Source of the DNA: Vibrio splendidus
GTDB lineage: Bacteria; Pseudomonadota; Gammaproteobacteria; Enterobacterales; Vibrionaceae
Assembly: GCF_003345295.1 (NCBI RefSeq)
Contig: NZ_CP031056.1
Coordinates: forward strand, 1,054,001 to 1,118,000
DNA: 64,000 nt
Direction: 5' to 3'
Of the stretch, positions 9,081-17,196 are shown one piece after another; positions within the stretch are counted from its first letter, which is position 1, and every line of letters starts with the position of its first letter. Position numbers and translations under genes: made by a program. A model generated the notes under the pieces. It made no database searches and had not been told where the DNA came from. It worked only from the letters and a program-made list of their open reading frames with translations.

Positions 9081-9230
9081 ATAGATGGGTGAAACTTGTC
9101 TCTTCGCACTGAAAGTGCGGCACCAGCGGAAAATCACGGAGTGGATTTTTCAAGAGCCCTCGGAGAGCGAGTATCGAAAAGGGTAGAAACGGAGTTTCGT
9201 GTCCCTTGAAGGTGTAGCTCGCTATATTAT
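9081..9230 (-). other. Candidate origin of transfer (oriT)
   Basis: Located immediately upstream of the mobC-relaxase operon, the usual place for oriT. Visible inverted repeats: CGCACT-GAA-AGTGCG (9105-9119), AAAATC...GATTTT (9130-9149) and GAAAC-GGA-GTTTC (9186-9198), plus CTC-GGA-GAG between them. The nick site cannot be assigned. The repeated GGA loops would also suit an RNA that binds CsrA, an alternative reading. Confidence 0.45.
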
Positions 9231-9777
9231 TAACTCTTTGAAAAATATGAATATGATATATTTTGGTTTTTTGGCTAACTCAAAGTTCTTATTCTTAGAT
9301 AATTCGCAGTACACGTGTGCGCCGAAAATGTTTATGTTTATTTCTCGCACAATAGGTGTGCGATTAAATTATTTATTCCCTTGTTTTTAAAGATCTATGA
9401 ATAATAACGGTACCAATCAATATTAATATTAATAATTTCATTAATCAACTGACATTGAAGTTTTGATTTGGTATGTTTTAAAACTTTTTTCGATTACGTA
9501 TTATTATTAATAAGTTAAAATTTTAACTTGTTTAAATTAATATTTTTTTGGGATTGGTTTGTAAAATGCAACAAATAAAAAATTAATCTATAAACAATTA
9601 ATAAAATGTCTATAGAAATGTCAAATTGAATATTTTAAATAAACAAAAATATTTTCTAATAGCTCAGAGCTGACAAGTCCAGCATAGTGATTTGTCAAAA
9701 TTAAGGATTAAGATAGAAAATAGGGCTGCGTTTTGGGCTTTTTCTCATTTATACATCATTACCACATTCTCCGTCAT

Positions 9778-9791
9778 TGTAATAAATTACA
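9778..9791. promoter_or_regulatory. Palindromic operator 1
   Basis: TGTAAT-AA-ATTACA, perfect 6-bp arms, 82-95 bp upstream of the HTH regulator gene. Same half-site as the neighbouring palindrome. Confidence 0.55.
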
Positions 9792-9793
9792 TC

Positions 9794-9816
9794 TAATTAC
9801 ATGATTTCTGTAATTA
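9794..9816. promoter_or_regulatory. Palindromic operator 2
   Basis: TAATTACA-TGATTTC-TGTAATTA, perfect 8-bp arms with a 7-bp spacer, 57-79 bp before the regulator start. With operator 1 it suggests autoregulation by the downstream HTH protein. Confidence 0.6.
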
Positions 9817-9872
9817 CAAAAATCTTGGTTAGTGATAGCCTTGTTCACAACGAATGAAGAGGAGATCAGATA

Positions 9873-10985
9873 ATGAACATGACTAAAGAAGAATCTATCA
9901 GATGGATAAATCACGCAATTGCATTCTACGAAAGCCTAGGCAAGAAACAGAAAGAACTTGCAGAAGACTTTGGCATAAAAGAGTCTAGGATCAGCGAGCT
10001 GAAGAATGCCAAAAAGCCACTAAAAGTATCGCCTAACCAAATAAGACAGATCATTGAGCTATGTGGTGCACCTAAAAGAGATCCAGGTCGGTTTGAGCAT
10101 GTTGAGTTATACAACAGCTTAGAGTTGTTCTTTGAACTGTACATCCCAGTAACTTTCAATCGATTCCATTGTGACGTTTATCAATATATGTCTAATATCC
10201 GTGTTATTGAACAATTGATTGATAAATGTAGTTTTGAAAGTGAGTCGAGAACCGAAAAAATTAGAAGTATAAACCAGTTGGTGCGATCGGAAGGCTTCGC
10301 TGAAATATGTAAAGATGTTGGGTTTAACGACAAAGTTACAGGATCTTCGATTAACCAATTTTCATCAATAACTGAGCCGTATGGGGTTTCAATTAGTAAT
10401 AAAGATACTTTTCATATTCTTCGACAATTGTGGTCGCTTATCGATGTACTGCCTGAATTTCAATTCGGTAGGGAAACCAACTGTGGACTTGATGTTTTAG
10501 TACCGAAAACACCTGTTGTGGTTACGGGAAATCGTATAGCTGCATTTATGCCAGAACATTCAATGCATGATGGGCCAGCGAACGAACTGGTAGAGAAAGA
10601 GTTAATCAGGCTAATTAGTGATTACCTTCCATCCATACGTGACCTACCAAAATTGGATAATTGGAACACTATACGTGTAGAGGTGTATTTGAGTGAGAAC
10701 ATGAACTATCACCTATTGATTCACATGTCTCAAGGTAACTTAGAGCCATTAGACCTTTCTCATGAATCTACTATCCCCGAGGGTTTCGAATGGTGTAACT
10801 ACGACGCCGCCGTTGGCGAACGTGATCGAATAGCACTGATTAAGAATGTTAATACTTTGGATTTGTTTAGGCAGATAGAAGAACTTAGGAAATGGCAAGG
10901 TTTAGAGCAAGATAACCTCTACGAACTTAAGCAAAACATAGCTAAAGCTGGAGGGCATATTCCTGGAGCTTACGTGCTGGTTTAA
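9873..10985 (+). CDS. HTH-domain regulator of the mobile region
   Basis: A 370-aa protein with strong GAGGAG before ATG 9873. Residues 22-60 (KKQKELAEDFGIKESRISELKNAKK) form an XRE/Cro-type helix-turn-helix. The remaining ~300 residues are not recognised and might bind a ligand or a partner. Two TGTAAT/ATTACA palindromes just upstream are probable operators for itself. Its position divergent from the mob operon fits control of mobilisation, but this is inferred from layout only. The NYN gene follows 57 bp later on the same strand. Confidence 0.65.
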   Translation: MNMTKEESIRWINHAIAFYESLGKKQKELAEDFGIKESRISELKNAKKPLKVSPNQIRQIIELCGAPKRDPGRFEHVELYNSLELFFELYIPVTFNRFHCDVYQYMSNIRVIEQLIDKCSFESESRTEKIRSINQLVRSEGFAEICKDVGFNDKVTGSSINQFSSITEPYGVSISNKDTFHILRQLWSLIDVLPEFQFGRETNCGLDVLVPKTPVVVTGNRIAAFMPEHSMHDGPANELVEKELIRLISDYLPSIRDLPKLDNWNTIRVEVYLSENMNYHLLIHMSQGNLEPLDLSHESTIPEGFEWCNYDAAVGERDRIALIKNVNTLDLFRQIEELRKWQGLEQDNLYELKQNIAKAGGHIPGAYVLV

Positions 10986-11042
10986 TAACCAAGTCTAGGA
11001 TGAGCAAAGGGTTATATAACTTCAGATAGCTAGGATAATAAA

Positions 11043-11762
11043 ATGAAAGAAGAAAAAGAAAAAATTGGCCTTTTCATCGATGCCGATAACGCTCCAGCAA
11101 AAAAGATAGATAAAATCCTGTCTGAGCTTGCTCGTTATGGAGTTGTTAATATTCGGAAGGCATATGGCAACTGGAAAAACCAGAACCTTAAGGCATGGGA
11201 GGATGTTCTGCATGAACATGCGATACAGCCAATTCAGCAATTTGATCTAACAAGAGGTAAAAACGCGACTGACATGGCATTAGTGATCGATGTAATGGAT
11301 GTCCTATATACAAAAGATATTGATGTAATTTGCTTAGTTTCATCTGATTGCGACTTTACGCCCTTAGTAACTCGAACCTTGGCTGATGGTAAAACCGTTA
11401 TTGGTTTTGGAGAAAGAAAGGCTCCGTCGCCATTTGTTAATAGTTGTTCTAAGTTCTTGTATCTAGATGATGACCCCAAAGAGGCTCGTCATCCAGTAGT
11501 AAAAGACAAGCAGCTACATAGAGATACACGTTTAATGAATCTACTGCGCCAAGCAGTAGAGGCAACTGAAGAGGAGAATGGATGGGCTAGTTTGGGGCCA
11601 ATTGGCAACCATATATCTAATCATGCTTCATTTGACCAACGGAATTACGGGTTCAAAAAACTAAGCGATCTGTTTGTGGCAATTGATCTATTTGAAATGA
11701 AAAAAACGAACGGTTCTGTACTGTGGGTGAGAGACAAAAAGCGGTCAAAGAAACAAAAATAG
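11043..11762 (+). CDS. NYN-domain/LOTUS (OST-HTH) putative RNase
   Basis: A 239-aa protein of the DUF88/LabA-like class. The NYN (PIN-like) nuclease domain spans residues 7-140 with conserved acidic residues: D13 and D15 in FIDADN, D77 in KNATDMAL, and D102/D104 in SSDCDFTPLV. Residues ~155-235 (LMNLLRQAVEATEEENGWAS...GFKKLSDLFVAIDLFEM) match the OST-HTH/LOTUS RNA-binding fold. The NYN plus LOTUS pairing is common in bacteria and points to RNA cleavage or RNA surveillance; the substrate is unknown. AGGAT precedes the ATG. The gene follows the HTH regulator and may be co-transcribed. Confidence 0.85.
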   Translation: MKEEKEKIGLFIDADNAPAKKIDKILSELARYGVVNIRKAYGNWKNQNLKAWEDVLHEHAIQPIQQFDLTRGKNATDMALVIDVMDVLYTKDIDVICLVSSDCDFTPLVTRTLADGKTVIGFGERKAPSPFVNSCSKFLYLDDDPKEARHPVVKDKQLHRDTRLMNLLRQAVEATEEENGWASLGPIGNHISNHASFDQRNYGFKKLSDLFVAIDLFEMKKTNGSVLWVRDKKRSKKQK

Positions 11763-11840
11763 GGCATTGTCATGGCGGCAAATTAGGTGAATATTTGGCC
11801 TTGAATTTTGTGAGTAGGAAGTCGTTTTACATCGTTCGTT

Positions 11841-11874
11841 ATCCAACTAGGCCTAATGGTAAGTCTAGTTGGAT
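11841..11874 (+). terminator. Perfect 10-bp inverted repeat, probable terminator
   Basis: ATCCAACTAG at 11841-11850 and CTAGTTGGAT at 11865-11874, 14-nt loop, followed by GTTAGACATTTTC. It lies 78 bp after the NYN stop. Ends fit RYYYAAC/GTTRRRY, but 34 bp is too short for an attC. Confidence 0.5.
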
Positions 11875-11928
11875 GTTAGACATTTTCTTTCTCATACTCT
11901 TTCTTTATACAGGGAAGAGTATAGGTTT

Positions 11929-12284
11929 TTATATACGAAAATCCTTCAGCTGATTTGCCTTATCTATGTTATCCAAGATTGTGTCTACGATATCTTGTGT
12001 TGTTAGCTGAAATTCTATGATTCTAGATTTAATCTTGAAGTACCCATGAGGCGATGGGCTAGGGGACGTGTATTGCTTCAAAATATCTGTAATGTACTCT
12101 TCAATATCTTTGGCCTTTGTATCCACTTCTGAGTAGTCATCACTATCTGTTCACCAATTTATGTAATACGACTGGTTGTATGGTTGTATGGTGGTAGGTC
12201 TGAAAGCGAACCAAAGATAATGTATCCATTTACAAACTTTAGTTCAGGACAAATTTTTAAAAGTCCTTCACAAATATTTTGCAT
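11929..12284 (-). pseudogene. Broken small gene (two minus-strand pieces)
   Basis: A first minus-strand ORF from ATG 12284 to 12159 gives 41 aa (MQNICEGLLKICPELKFVNG, then YIIFGSLSDLPPYN). A second frame gives DDYSEVDTKAKDIEEYITDI through ...NQLKDFRI, ending at 11929, and can start only at a GTG (12126). The join contains a direct repeat (CCATACAA twice) and a stop codon. The two pieces read like the two halves of one ~110-residue protein interrupted by a frameshift and a nonsense change. Family not recognised. The downstream part may alternatively be a real 65-aa gene. Confidence 0.4.
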
Positions 12285-12388
12285 AGCGTGGCCTTATGTA
12301 TATCAGTGGCTTTGACAAGGTTCAATGTTTGATGAGTATGGGTAAGTTATACTCTATACCTTGAAAAACAAAGTATTACGGTAAAAAA

Positions 12389-13126
12389 ATGGACTTAAAC
12401 TTACTAAAATCTAACTATGAATCGGTACTAAAAGATCTTAATAGTACTGACTTTATCAATGGTGAAGACAGGTATTCAGGAGTTTTTCTACCTTATCCGT
12501 TTGAGGAGTTTAGTTCTGCCAACAGGCGCGTAATGATAGTAGGAAGGGAAACTGCTAGATGGAATACGCTCAACAATAAAAATACGATAAGTCGCATTGT
12601 TAAGCATAATGATACTAAAAACCTACGATCTATCATTGATGAAGCGTTTGAACGATATTCTTGGCATTTATTGGACAAGAAAGGCGGAGAGTTAAAAGTT
12701 TCTCATCGTTCTCACTTTAAACGATTCTACTCCAAGCTTGCTCAAGAGCTTTCTCTCAGCCCTCAACAACTTATTTATGCCAACTTGTATGCTTGGGATT
12801 ATAACGGGGTATCGCCACAACGGCGCGGTAAAGAAGAGTTCTCGGTTATTCAAAAGTTATCCGCAGAGCTTTTGGTTGAGACGATCAAATTTTGTAAACC
12901 CGATAGTATTGTGTTCGCAGTTGGATGTAATCGTAAAAACGATGAGACAATTAAACTTGTCATGAACAAGTATTTTGGAGGGTATGAAACGAAGGAACTG
13001 GAGAGCAAAAAGTACTGGAGATTTACTAGTAATGGTATGGATTGCTACAGGATAGCTCACCCGAGAGCAAACTCTAAAGAGCAGCAAGACTTTCGAAGCT
13101 TAGTTATTAATAAAGTTACAGGGTAG
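12389..13126 (+). CDS. Uracil-DNA glycosylase-fold-like protein
   Basis: 245 aa. Motifs consistent with the UDG superfamily alpha/beta fold: RRVMIVGRETARWNT (46-60, motif 1-like), PDSIVFAVGCNRKND (~171-185, central strand), and CYRIAHPRAN near 222, similar to the H-P-S/R motif 2 that contacts DNA. A catalytic Asp or Asn of true glycosylases is not clearly present, so enzymatic activity is doubtful; many such proteins have unknown roles. The stop overlaps the start of the next small gene, so they form an operon. Assignment is by motif reading only. Confidence 0.5.
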   Translation: MDLNLLKSNYESVLKDLNSTDFINGEDRYSGVFLPYPFEEFSSANRRVMIVGRETARWNTLNNKNTISRIVKHNDTKNLRSIIDEAFERYSWHLLDKKGGELKVSHRSHFKRFYSKLAQELSLSPQQLIYANLYAWDYNGVSPQRRGKEEFSVIQKLSAELLVETIKFCKPDSIVFAVGCNRKNDETIKLVMNKYFGGYETKELESKKYWRFTSNGMDCYRIAHPRANSKEQQDFRSLVINKVTG

Positions 13127-13323
13127 TGAGTGTTATGACCGCAATAAATGCCAACAACATGATCAACAAGGCTCAAGTTATTGAAGCTTATGTAAAGGCA
13201 GTAAACGGTTTAGATGACTACTTAGAATACCGCTTTGATTCACCCAAGGATAAGGAATTTGTCTTACGTGTACTTGCTGAACTAAATGATGCGCTAATTA
13301 GCACCAATAAGTCAGTAGATTAA
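13126..13323 (+). CDS. Small hypothetical protein coupled to the UDG-like gene
   Basis: 65 aa from GTG 13126, or 62 aa from ATG 13135 (MTAINANNMINKAQVIEAYV). It overlaps the previous stop codon, which suggests translational coupling. The sequence is acidic and helical (KAVNGLDDYLEYRFDSPKDK), with no signal peptide. It could be a partner or antidote of the preceding protein; nothing in the sequence proves this. Confidence 0.5.
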   Translation: MSVMTAINANNMINKAQVIEAYVKAVNGLDDYLEYRFDSPKDKEFVLRVLAELNDALISTNKSVD

Positions 13324-13833
13324 CGGCATATATACTTGAGTCATCAAAGACGGAATGAGCAAAAGCACATTTGATTGCCATCGTACTTGATAAGGGTGAG
13401 GCCAGGCCTTTTGCTCTGATGTTTTTGGCTCCCCGTTACAGATCTTTTCTTGGATAGTCAGTATTAAGACCTTAACTCCTGTCCAGAACCTTTATGGGTT
13501 GAATTTTTACCCATGGCACTTTTTAACACAAAAATACCCCAAGACGAGTTTAGGATGGAGCGTTCCTCGAATTCCCGTTAGTACTTTTCATTAGCAGATC
13601 TTATCAATAACCTCTTAGCTGAGTGGTCAATATAGCTTTTTCACTACAGGACGACCAGTGAATGCTAAGACTGCTCGGAAGTGCCGAGCGGTGAAACTCT
13701 TAATCAGATGCTAACAAATCGATAGTATGCCGAATCTTTATGACTCTAGTTACTTATGTAATTGGTTGATATAATCCCTTTATTTAAAAAATAATAAGTA
13801 ATTAGCGACAATAACCTATTTGGAACCATATAA
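13324..13833. other. Intergenic before Septu operon, with repeat A copy 3
   Basis: 510 bp without a gene. Holds the inverted repeat A copy (13480-13519) and a hairpin GCTCGG-AAGTG-CCGAGC near 13673. The Septu promoter should lie in the AT-rich 13770-13830 segment. Confidence 0.45.
13480..13519 (-). repeat. Dispersed repeat A, copy 3 (inverted)
   Basis: Reads TGTCCAGAACC ... GAATTTTTACCCATGGCAC on the plus strand, the reverse complement of the copies at 2971 and 3990. Confidence 0.6.
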
Positions 13834-15384
13834 ATGAAAATCGTTAAGAGCACATGGATTGATCCTATACCTACAGAGGCTGTTGATAGTATCTACTTAA
13901 GGGTTAACTCATGGGATGACTACTCCTTTGAGACTCAATTCAACGTTATAGTGTTTGATAGTGAAGGTACACGCTATGAATTAGGTGATGTGAAGATTGG
14001 GTATAGAGGGCAAGTTTCTCCTAGTTTAACTCGAGATAACATGGATCAAGAGTATCAATCTGGATTGCCAACTGCTTTCTTCTCTTTAGGGCAGGACGTT
14101 GATTATTATAAAAAAATATCCAATTTGAAAGAGAGAGATAAAGACCGATTCTTAACCTCGTTACGAGATGTCGTCGCAGATGAAACTCAACTGGAGCGGT
14201 ACAAAGAACAATCAGTATTCAAAACATCTCTAACTAGATTTGTTTCATTATCTTCAATAGAAAGTCAGTACCGAAGAGTATTAAATGGTGGTGACCTACT
14301 ACAAAAGTATCAATTTAGATATGAGACTGCACAATCCACGGATCAAGCAAATTATTGTTTAGATTTCAACGTATATCCAAAATCAAAGCCATCCACTAAC
14401 GTTCATGTATTAATTGGCCGAAATGGGATCGGAAAAACAACGTTGTTAAACGGAATGATTTCTAACCTTATAGATAGAACAAACTGTGGTCGATTTGTAG
14501 ATATATCCGATGAAAATGATGACGAGGTATTAGATCCATTATATTTTTCAAAATTAATATCAGTTTCATTTAGTGCTTTCGACCCATTTGAGCCGCCAAA
14601 AGACCGCGAAAATGATAATGAAAATATAAACTACTCCTATATTGGTTTAAAAGCAAATAGGAGTGGAGGAAAGCAGAGTCATTCTACTCTCAAAGATCTA
14701 GATGAGTTAAGCATTGAATTTTCTACAAGTATTAGGAATATTTTTGGCTTAGTACAAGCTAAGAGTAGATGGCTTAAAGCTATTACTTATTTGGAATCAG
14801 ACGTTAACTTTTTGGATATGGGTTTAAAGAGATTAGATAACAATATTGATCCAGATCTCATAGAAGAAATTTCAAGAAAATTATTTTTGAGGATGAGTTC
14901 TGGTCACGCAATCGTAATGTTGATAATAACGAGACTCGTTGAGTTAATTCAAGAAAAAACACTCATTATAATGGATGAGCCTGAAAGTCACTTACACCCC
15001 CCTTTGTTGTCTGCATTTACTCGCGCTCTATCTTCTCTGCTGATGGAGAGAAATGGCGTTGCGATTGTAGCTACACATTCGCCAGTGGTACTTCAAGAAG
15101 TACCAAAGAGTTGTGTTTGGAAGCTTAGTCGTACGAGAGCATCAGGAAAACAGGAACGCCCTGAAAGAGAAACATTTGGAGAAAATGTTGGTCTATTAAC
15201 GCGAGAAGTTTTTGGTCTCGAAGTAACTAAGTCTGGTTTTCATGATTTGCTAGAGTCTTCGGTTGAGGAAGAAAAGGACTTTGCGACAATTCTTGACGAG
15301 TATAAAGGACAGATTGGTTTTGAGGGAAGGGCTGTTTTAATGGCTTTACTGTCAAAAACAGCTGCGACTAAGGATGACGAATGA
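13834..15384 (+). CDS. ptuA: Septu defence ATPase PtuA
   Basis: A 516-aa SMC/ABC-like ATPase. Walker A is GRNGIGKTT (195-203), a signature-like RMSSGHAIVML (353-363), Walker B LIIMDEP at 377-383 followed by ESHLHPP, and a switch ATHSP at 413-417. These are the motifs of OLD/RecF-type defence ATPases. Its stop codon overlaps the start of an HNH-nuclease gene (ATGA, 15381-15384), the gene order that defines the Septu anti-phage system. PtuA is thought to sense phage infection and license the nuclease in an ATP-controlled complex. No reverse transcriptase is nearby, so this is not a PtuAB-type retron. Confidence 0.88.
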   Translation: MKIVKSTWIDPIPTEAVDSIYLRVNSWDDYSFETQFNVIVFDSEGTRYELGDVKIGYRGQVSPSLTRDNMDQEYQSGLPTAFFSLGQDVDYYKKISNLKERDKDRFLTSLRDVVADETQLERYKEQSVFKTSLTRFVSLSSIESQYRRVLNGGDLLQKYQFRYETAQSTDQANYCLDFNVYPKSKPSTNVHVLIGRNGIGKTTLLNGMISNLIDRTNCGRFVDISDENDDEVLDPLYFSKLISVSFSAFDPFEPPKDRENDNENINYSYIGLKANRSGGKQSHSTLKDLDELSIEFSTSIRNIFGLVQAKSRWLKAITYLESDVNFLDMGLKRLDNNIDPDLIEEISRKLFLRMSSGHAIVMLIITRLVELIQEKTLIIMDEPESHLHPPLLSAFTRALSSLLMERNGVAIVATHSPVVLQEVPKSCVWKLSRTRASGKQERPERETFGENVGLLTREVFGLEVTKSGFHDLLESSVEEEKDFATILDEYKGQIGFEGRAVLMALLSKTAATKDDE

Positions 15385-16295
15385 GGCACTTAAAAAAACC
15401 TGAATTCGACTACAAAAAAGTTTTTACACTTTGTGTGAATAGTATTGGTGATGCAAATGACAGGAAGAGATTTCATGCTGTTTCTCCCAAGGCATTTTCT
15501 GAGTGTGATTTATACCTTGTTTATTCAAATTCGAGCGATTGGTATAATATTCAACCTGATTCATCCCACGAAGATACGATTATATATGGTGGTGTAACTA
15601 AGAAAGAGTTAAAAGGTCTTTATACAAATCAACTTGTTGGATTAAACAAGAAAGGTCGTAAAGTATATGACTTTTTGTTTAATATTGCTCCTTATAATAA
15701 ATGTCCATTTTGTGGTTTTTCGACAGTTGAAACACTAGACCACTATTTACCCAAGGCTAAATTTCCGCTCTTGTCAGTATTGCCTGAGAACTTAGTACCT
15801 TCTTGCAATAAATGTAATAAAGGGAAAAGCAGCGGGATTGCTACGGTGAAAAATAAGCAGACGCTACATCCTTACTATGATGACGTAAATCAACAACAGT
15901 GGTTATTTGCTCGTCTTAAAGAGGATGACTTCATGCGCATGGAGTTTTATATTAATATGCCCAATACTTACTCTCGTATCATGCAGGAAAGAATACAATC
16001 ACACTTTGTCGATTATCATTTATCAAATAGATTTTCGATAGAAGCTGCATCGCGGTTAGCCACACTCAGAGAAGTTTTTATAGAAAATGCTCCCCAAGTA
16101 AATCCATTAGATTACATTAGAGCACAGCTTAAAGTTGATGCTGACAACGAATTTAAACTACATAAGAATTCGTGGGAAACAGCGATGTATCAGGCATTGC
16201 ATGAATCTGACTGGTACTGCCATGAAGGATTTCAAAATGATGTGTACGATCCTACGGCTTATGTAATGGATGATGATTTGGAGGCCTTGATGTAG
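15381..16295 (+). CDS. ptuB: Septu HNH nuclease PtuB
   Basis: A 304-aa HNH endonuclease. CPFCG (C108, C111), LDHYLPK (D120, H121) and SCNKCNKGKS (C142, C145) give a zinc-bound HNH fold with the catalytic DH pair. Residues 166-290 after it are typical of longer PtuB proteins. It is the effector of Septu and degrades DNA when PtuA is triggered. The gene starts inside the ptuA stop codon, so the two are translationally coupled. The length and intact motifs suggest a working system. Confidence 0.88.
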   Translation: MRHLKKPEFDYKKVFTLCVNSIGDANDRKRFHAVSPKAFSECDLYLVYSNSSDWYNIQPDSSHEDTIIYGGVTKKELKGLYTNQLVGLNKKGRKVYDFLFNIAPYNKCPFCGFSTVETLDHYLPKAKFPLLSVLPENLVPSCNKCNKGKSSGIATVKNKQTLHPYYDDVNQQQWLFARLKEDDFMRMEFYINMPNTYSRIMQERIQSHFVDYHLSNRFSIEAASRLATLREVFIENAPQVNPLDYIRAQLKVDADNEFKLHKNSWETAMYQALHESDWYCHEGFQNDVYDPTAYVMDDDLEALM

Positions 16296-16590
16296 CAATC
16301 CAATAGTAAATTCGAAAGGGGCTGATGTGTATTATATGCATGTCCTTTAAGTGAGCTTTCGGATTACAACTTTACATGTGCCACATCTTTTCACTCGTTT
16401 GATCGAAGCGTCCTAAACGGGAGCAGAAACAAGAAGATGGCACGGGTAGCACTAAGATCACAAAAGCATCAATTGAATGTTATAAACGAATGCTAGTTTT
16501 ATACACATCAAATGTGACTCATTAATGGACAATTGACTCTTTCAGAAAAACTCCATTTTTTCAATGCTTTAATTTATAAAGGTCTCGGTA
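16296..16590. other. Intergenic downstream of Septu
   Basis: About 290 bp with no recognisable gene. An imperfect inverted repeat GTGCCACATCTT/AAGATGGCAC (16379 and 16434) may form a hairpin. Confidence 0.3.
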
Positions 16591-16623
16591 AAGATAGTAT
16601 TCAAATCCCTATCTCTCCGCCAC
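16580..16623 (+). pseudogene. tRNA-Ser 3' fragment (possible attachment-site scar)
   Basis: GGTCTCGGTAAAGATAG followed by TATTCAAATCCC and TATCTCTCCGCCA resembles the anticodon 3' edge, T loop and acceptor end of a tRNA-Ser (usual end TCTCTCCGCCA). The 5' half is absent and the T stem pairs poorly, so it is not a functional tRNA. A tRNA 3' end stranded in an accessory region and followed by a tRNA-style terminator is what integration of a tRNA-targeting island leaves behind. Confidence 0.55.
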
Positions 16624-16628
16624 ACTTT

Positions 16629-16660
16629 AAGCCCTAGCAGAAATGCTAGGGCTTTTTCCG
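16629..16660 (+). terminator. Strong rho-independent terminator
   Basis: 11-bp perfect stem AAGCCCTAGCA / TGCTAGGGCTT with GAAA loop followed by a T run. It directly follows the tRNA-Ser fragment and resembles the terminator at 57657 in style. Confidence 0.85.
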
Positions 16661-16750
16661 TTTCTGCGTCACAGGTTAAAAAATAATAGGGTCGAATAGT
16701 GCCTTTTTCCTTCCATAGTTAACAATACTTGAACTAATCCATAGTTCGCT

Positions 16751-16794
16751 AAATTAGCAAGCGAGCTGACATGTTTTTGTCCAAAATCGAGTTT
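16751..16794 (+). repeat. Dispersed repeat B, copy 1
   Basis: 44 bp: AAATTAGCAAGCGAGCTGAC then ATGTTTTTGTCC ... CGAGTTT. The second copy is at 19294-19337 in the same orientation; together they bracket the 577-aa gene and cyclophilin remnant. Confidence 0.65.
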
Positions 16795-16818
16795 AGAGCA
16801 CATCTTAAATAGTTCTTA

Positions 16819-17115
16819 TCAGTGCAAGAAAGTCAAAGGCTTGTCTTTTGCCCACTCAACCACAGAGAAAGCCGAGCAACCTCCACAAACTCCCCTTGGC
16901 GGTAGCACTCGTATTTTACCATTGGCTTTAACGCTAAAGGGGGAGAGCAGTTCTTTGTTGTGGTGAGTTAATTTGCCGTTCTTGATTTTGAGCGGTTTGC
17001 GGCCTGTTCAGTTGCGACTCTTTTGTTTCTTCCCCCTTTGCCAGTAGCGTTCAATGTGAGCGATGCGATCTAATCGCTTATTGGCGTTGCACTTTTTGCA
17101 ACTTTTACCATGCAT
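16819..17115 (-). pseudogene. Zinc-ribbon-like small gene with in-frame stop
   Basis: One minus-strand frame of 99 codons (MHGKSCKKCNANKRLDRIAH ... VCGGCSAFSVVEWAKDKP) is open except for a TGA at codon 36 (17008-17010). Cysteine pairs CKKC and CGGC suggest a zinc-binding fold. A single nonsense change in an otherwise intact frame indicates recent decay. The two halves are too short to be convincing separate genes. Family not known to me. Confidence 0.5.
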
Positions 17116-17196
17116 GCTTGACGTTTTTTTAAACAAGGCGTAAGTTGAATATGAACTCACAACCGAACTGAAACTATGTAACTAACTGATTTATGG

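Larger units (their letters stand above)
9034..9872. other. Long non-coding region: candidate oriT, AT-rich segment, operators
   Basis: 839 bp between the divergent mob operon and the HTH regulator. 9081-9230 holds stacked hairpins (candidate oriT). 9380-9700 is extremely AT-rich. 9778-9816 holds two palindromic sites. The short frame 9199-9390 has no coding support. Confidence 0.6.

Noticed and set aside
9199..9390. 63-aa plus-strand ORF
   Set aside because: Overlaps the candidate oriT and very AT-rich DNA; no ribosome site or recognisable features.
11841..11874. Possible short attC (RYYYAAC...GTTRRRY)
   Set aside because: Only 34 bp long; attC sites are at least ~55 bp. A hairpin terminator is simpler.
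13324..13833. Retron ncRNA upstream of ptuA
   Set aside because: Retron systems with PtuAB need a reverse transcriptase; none is present.
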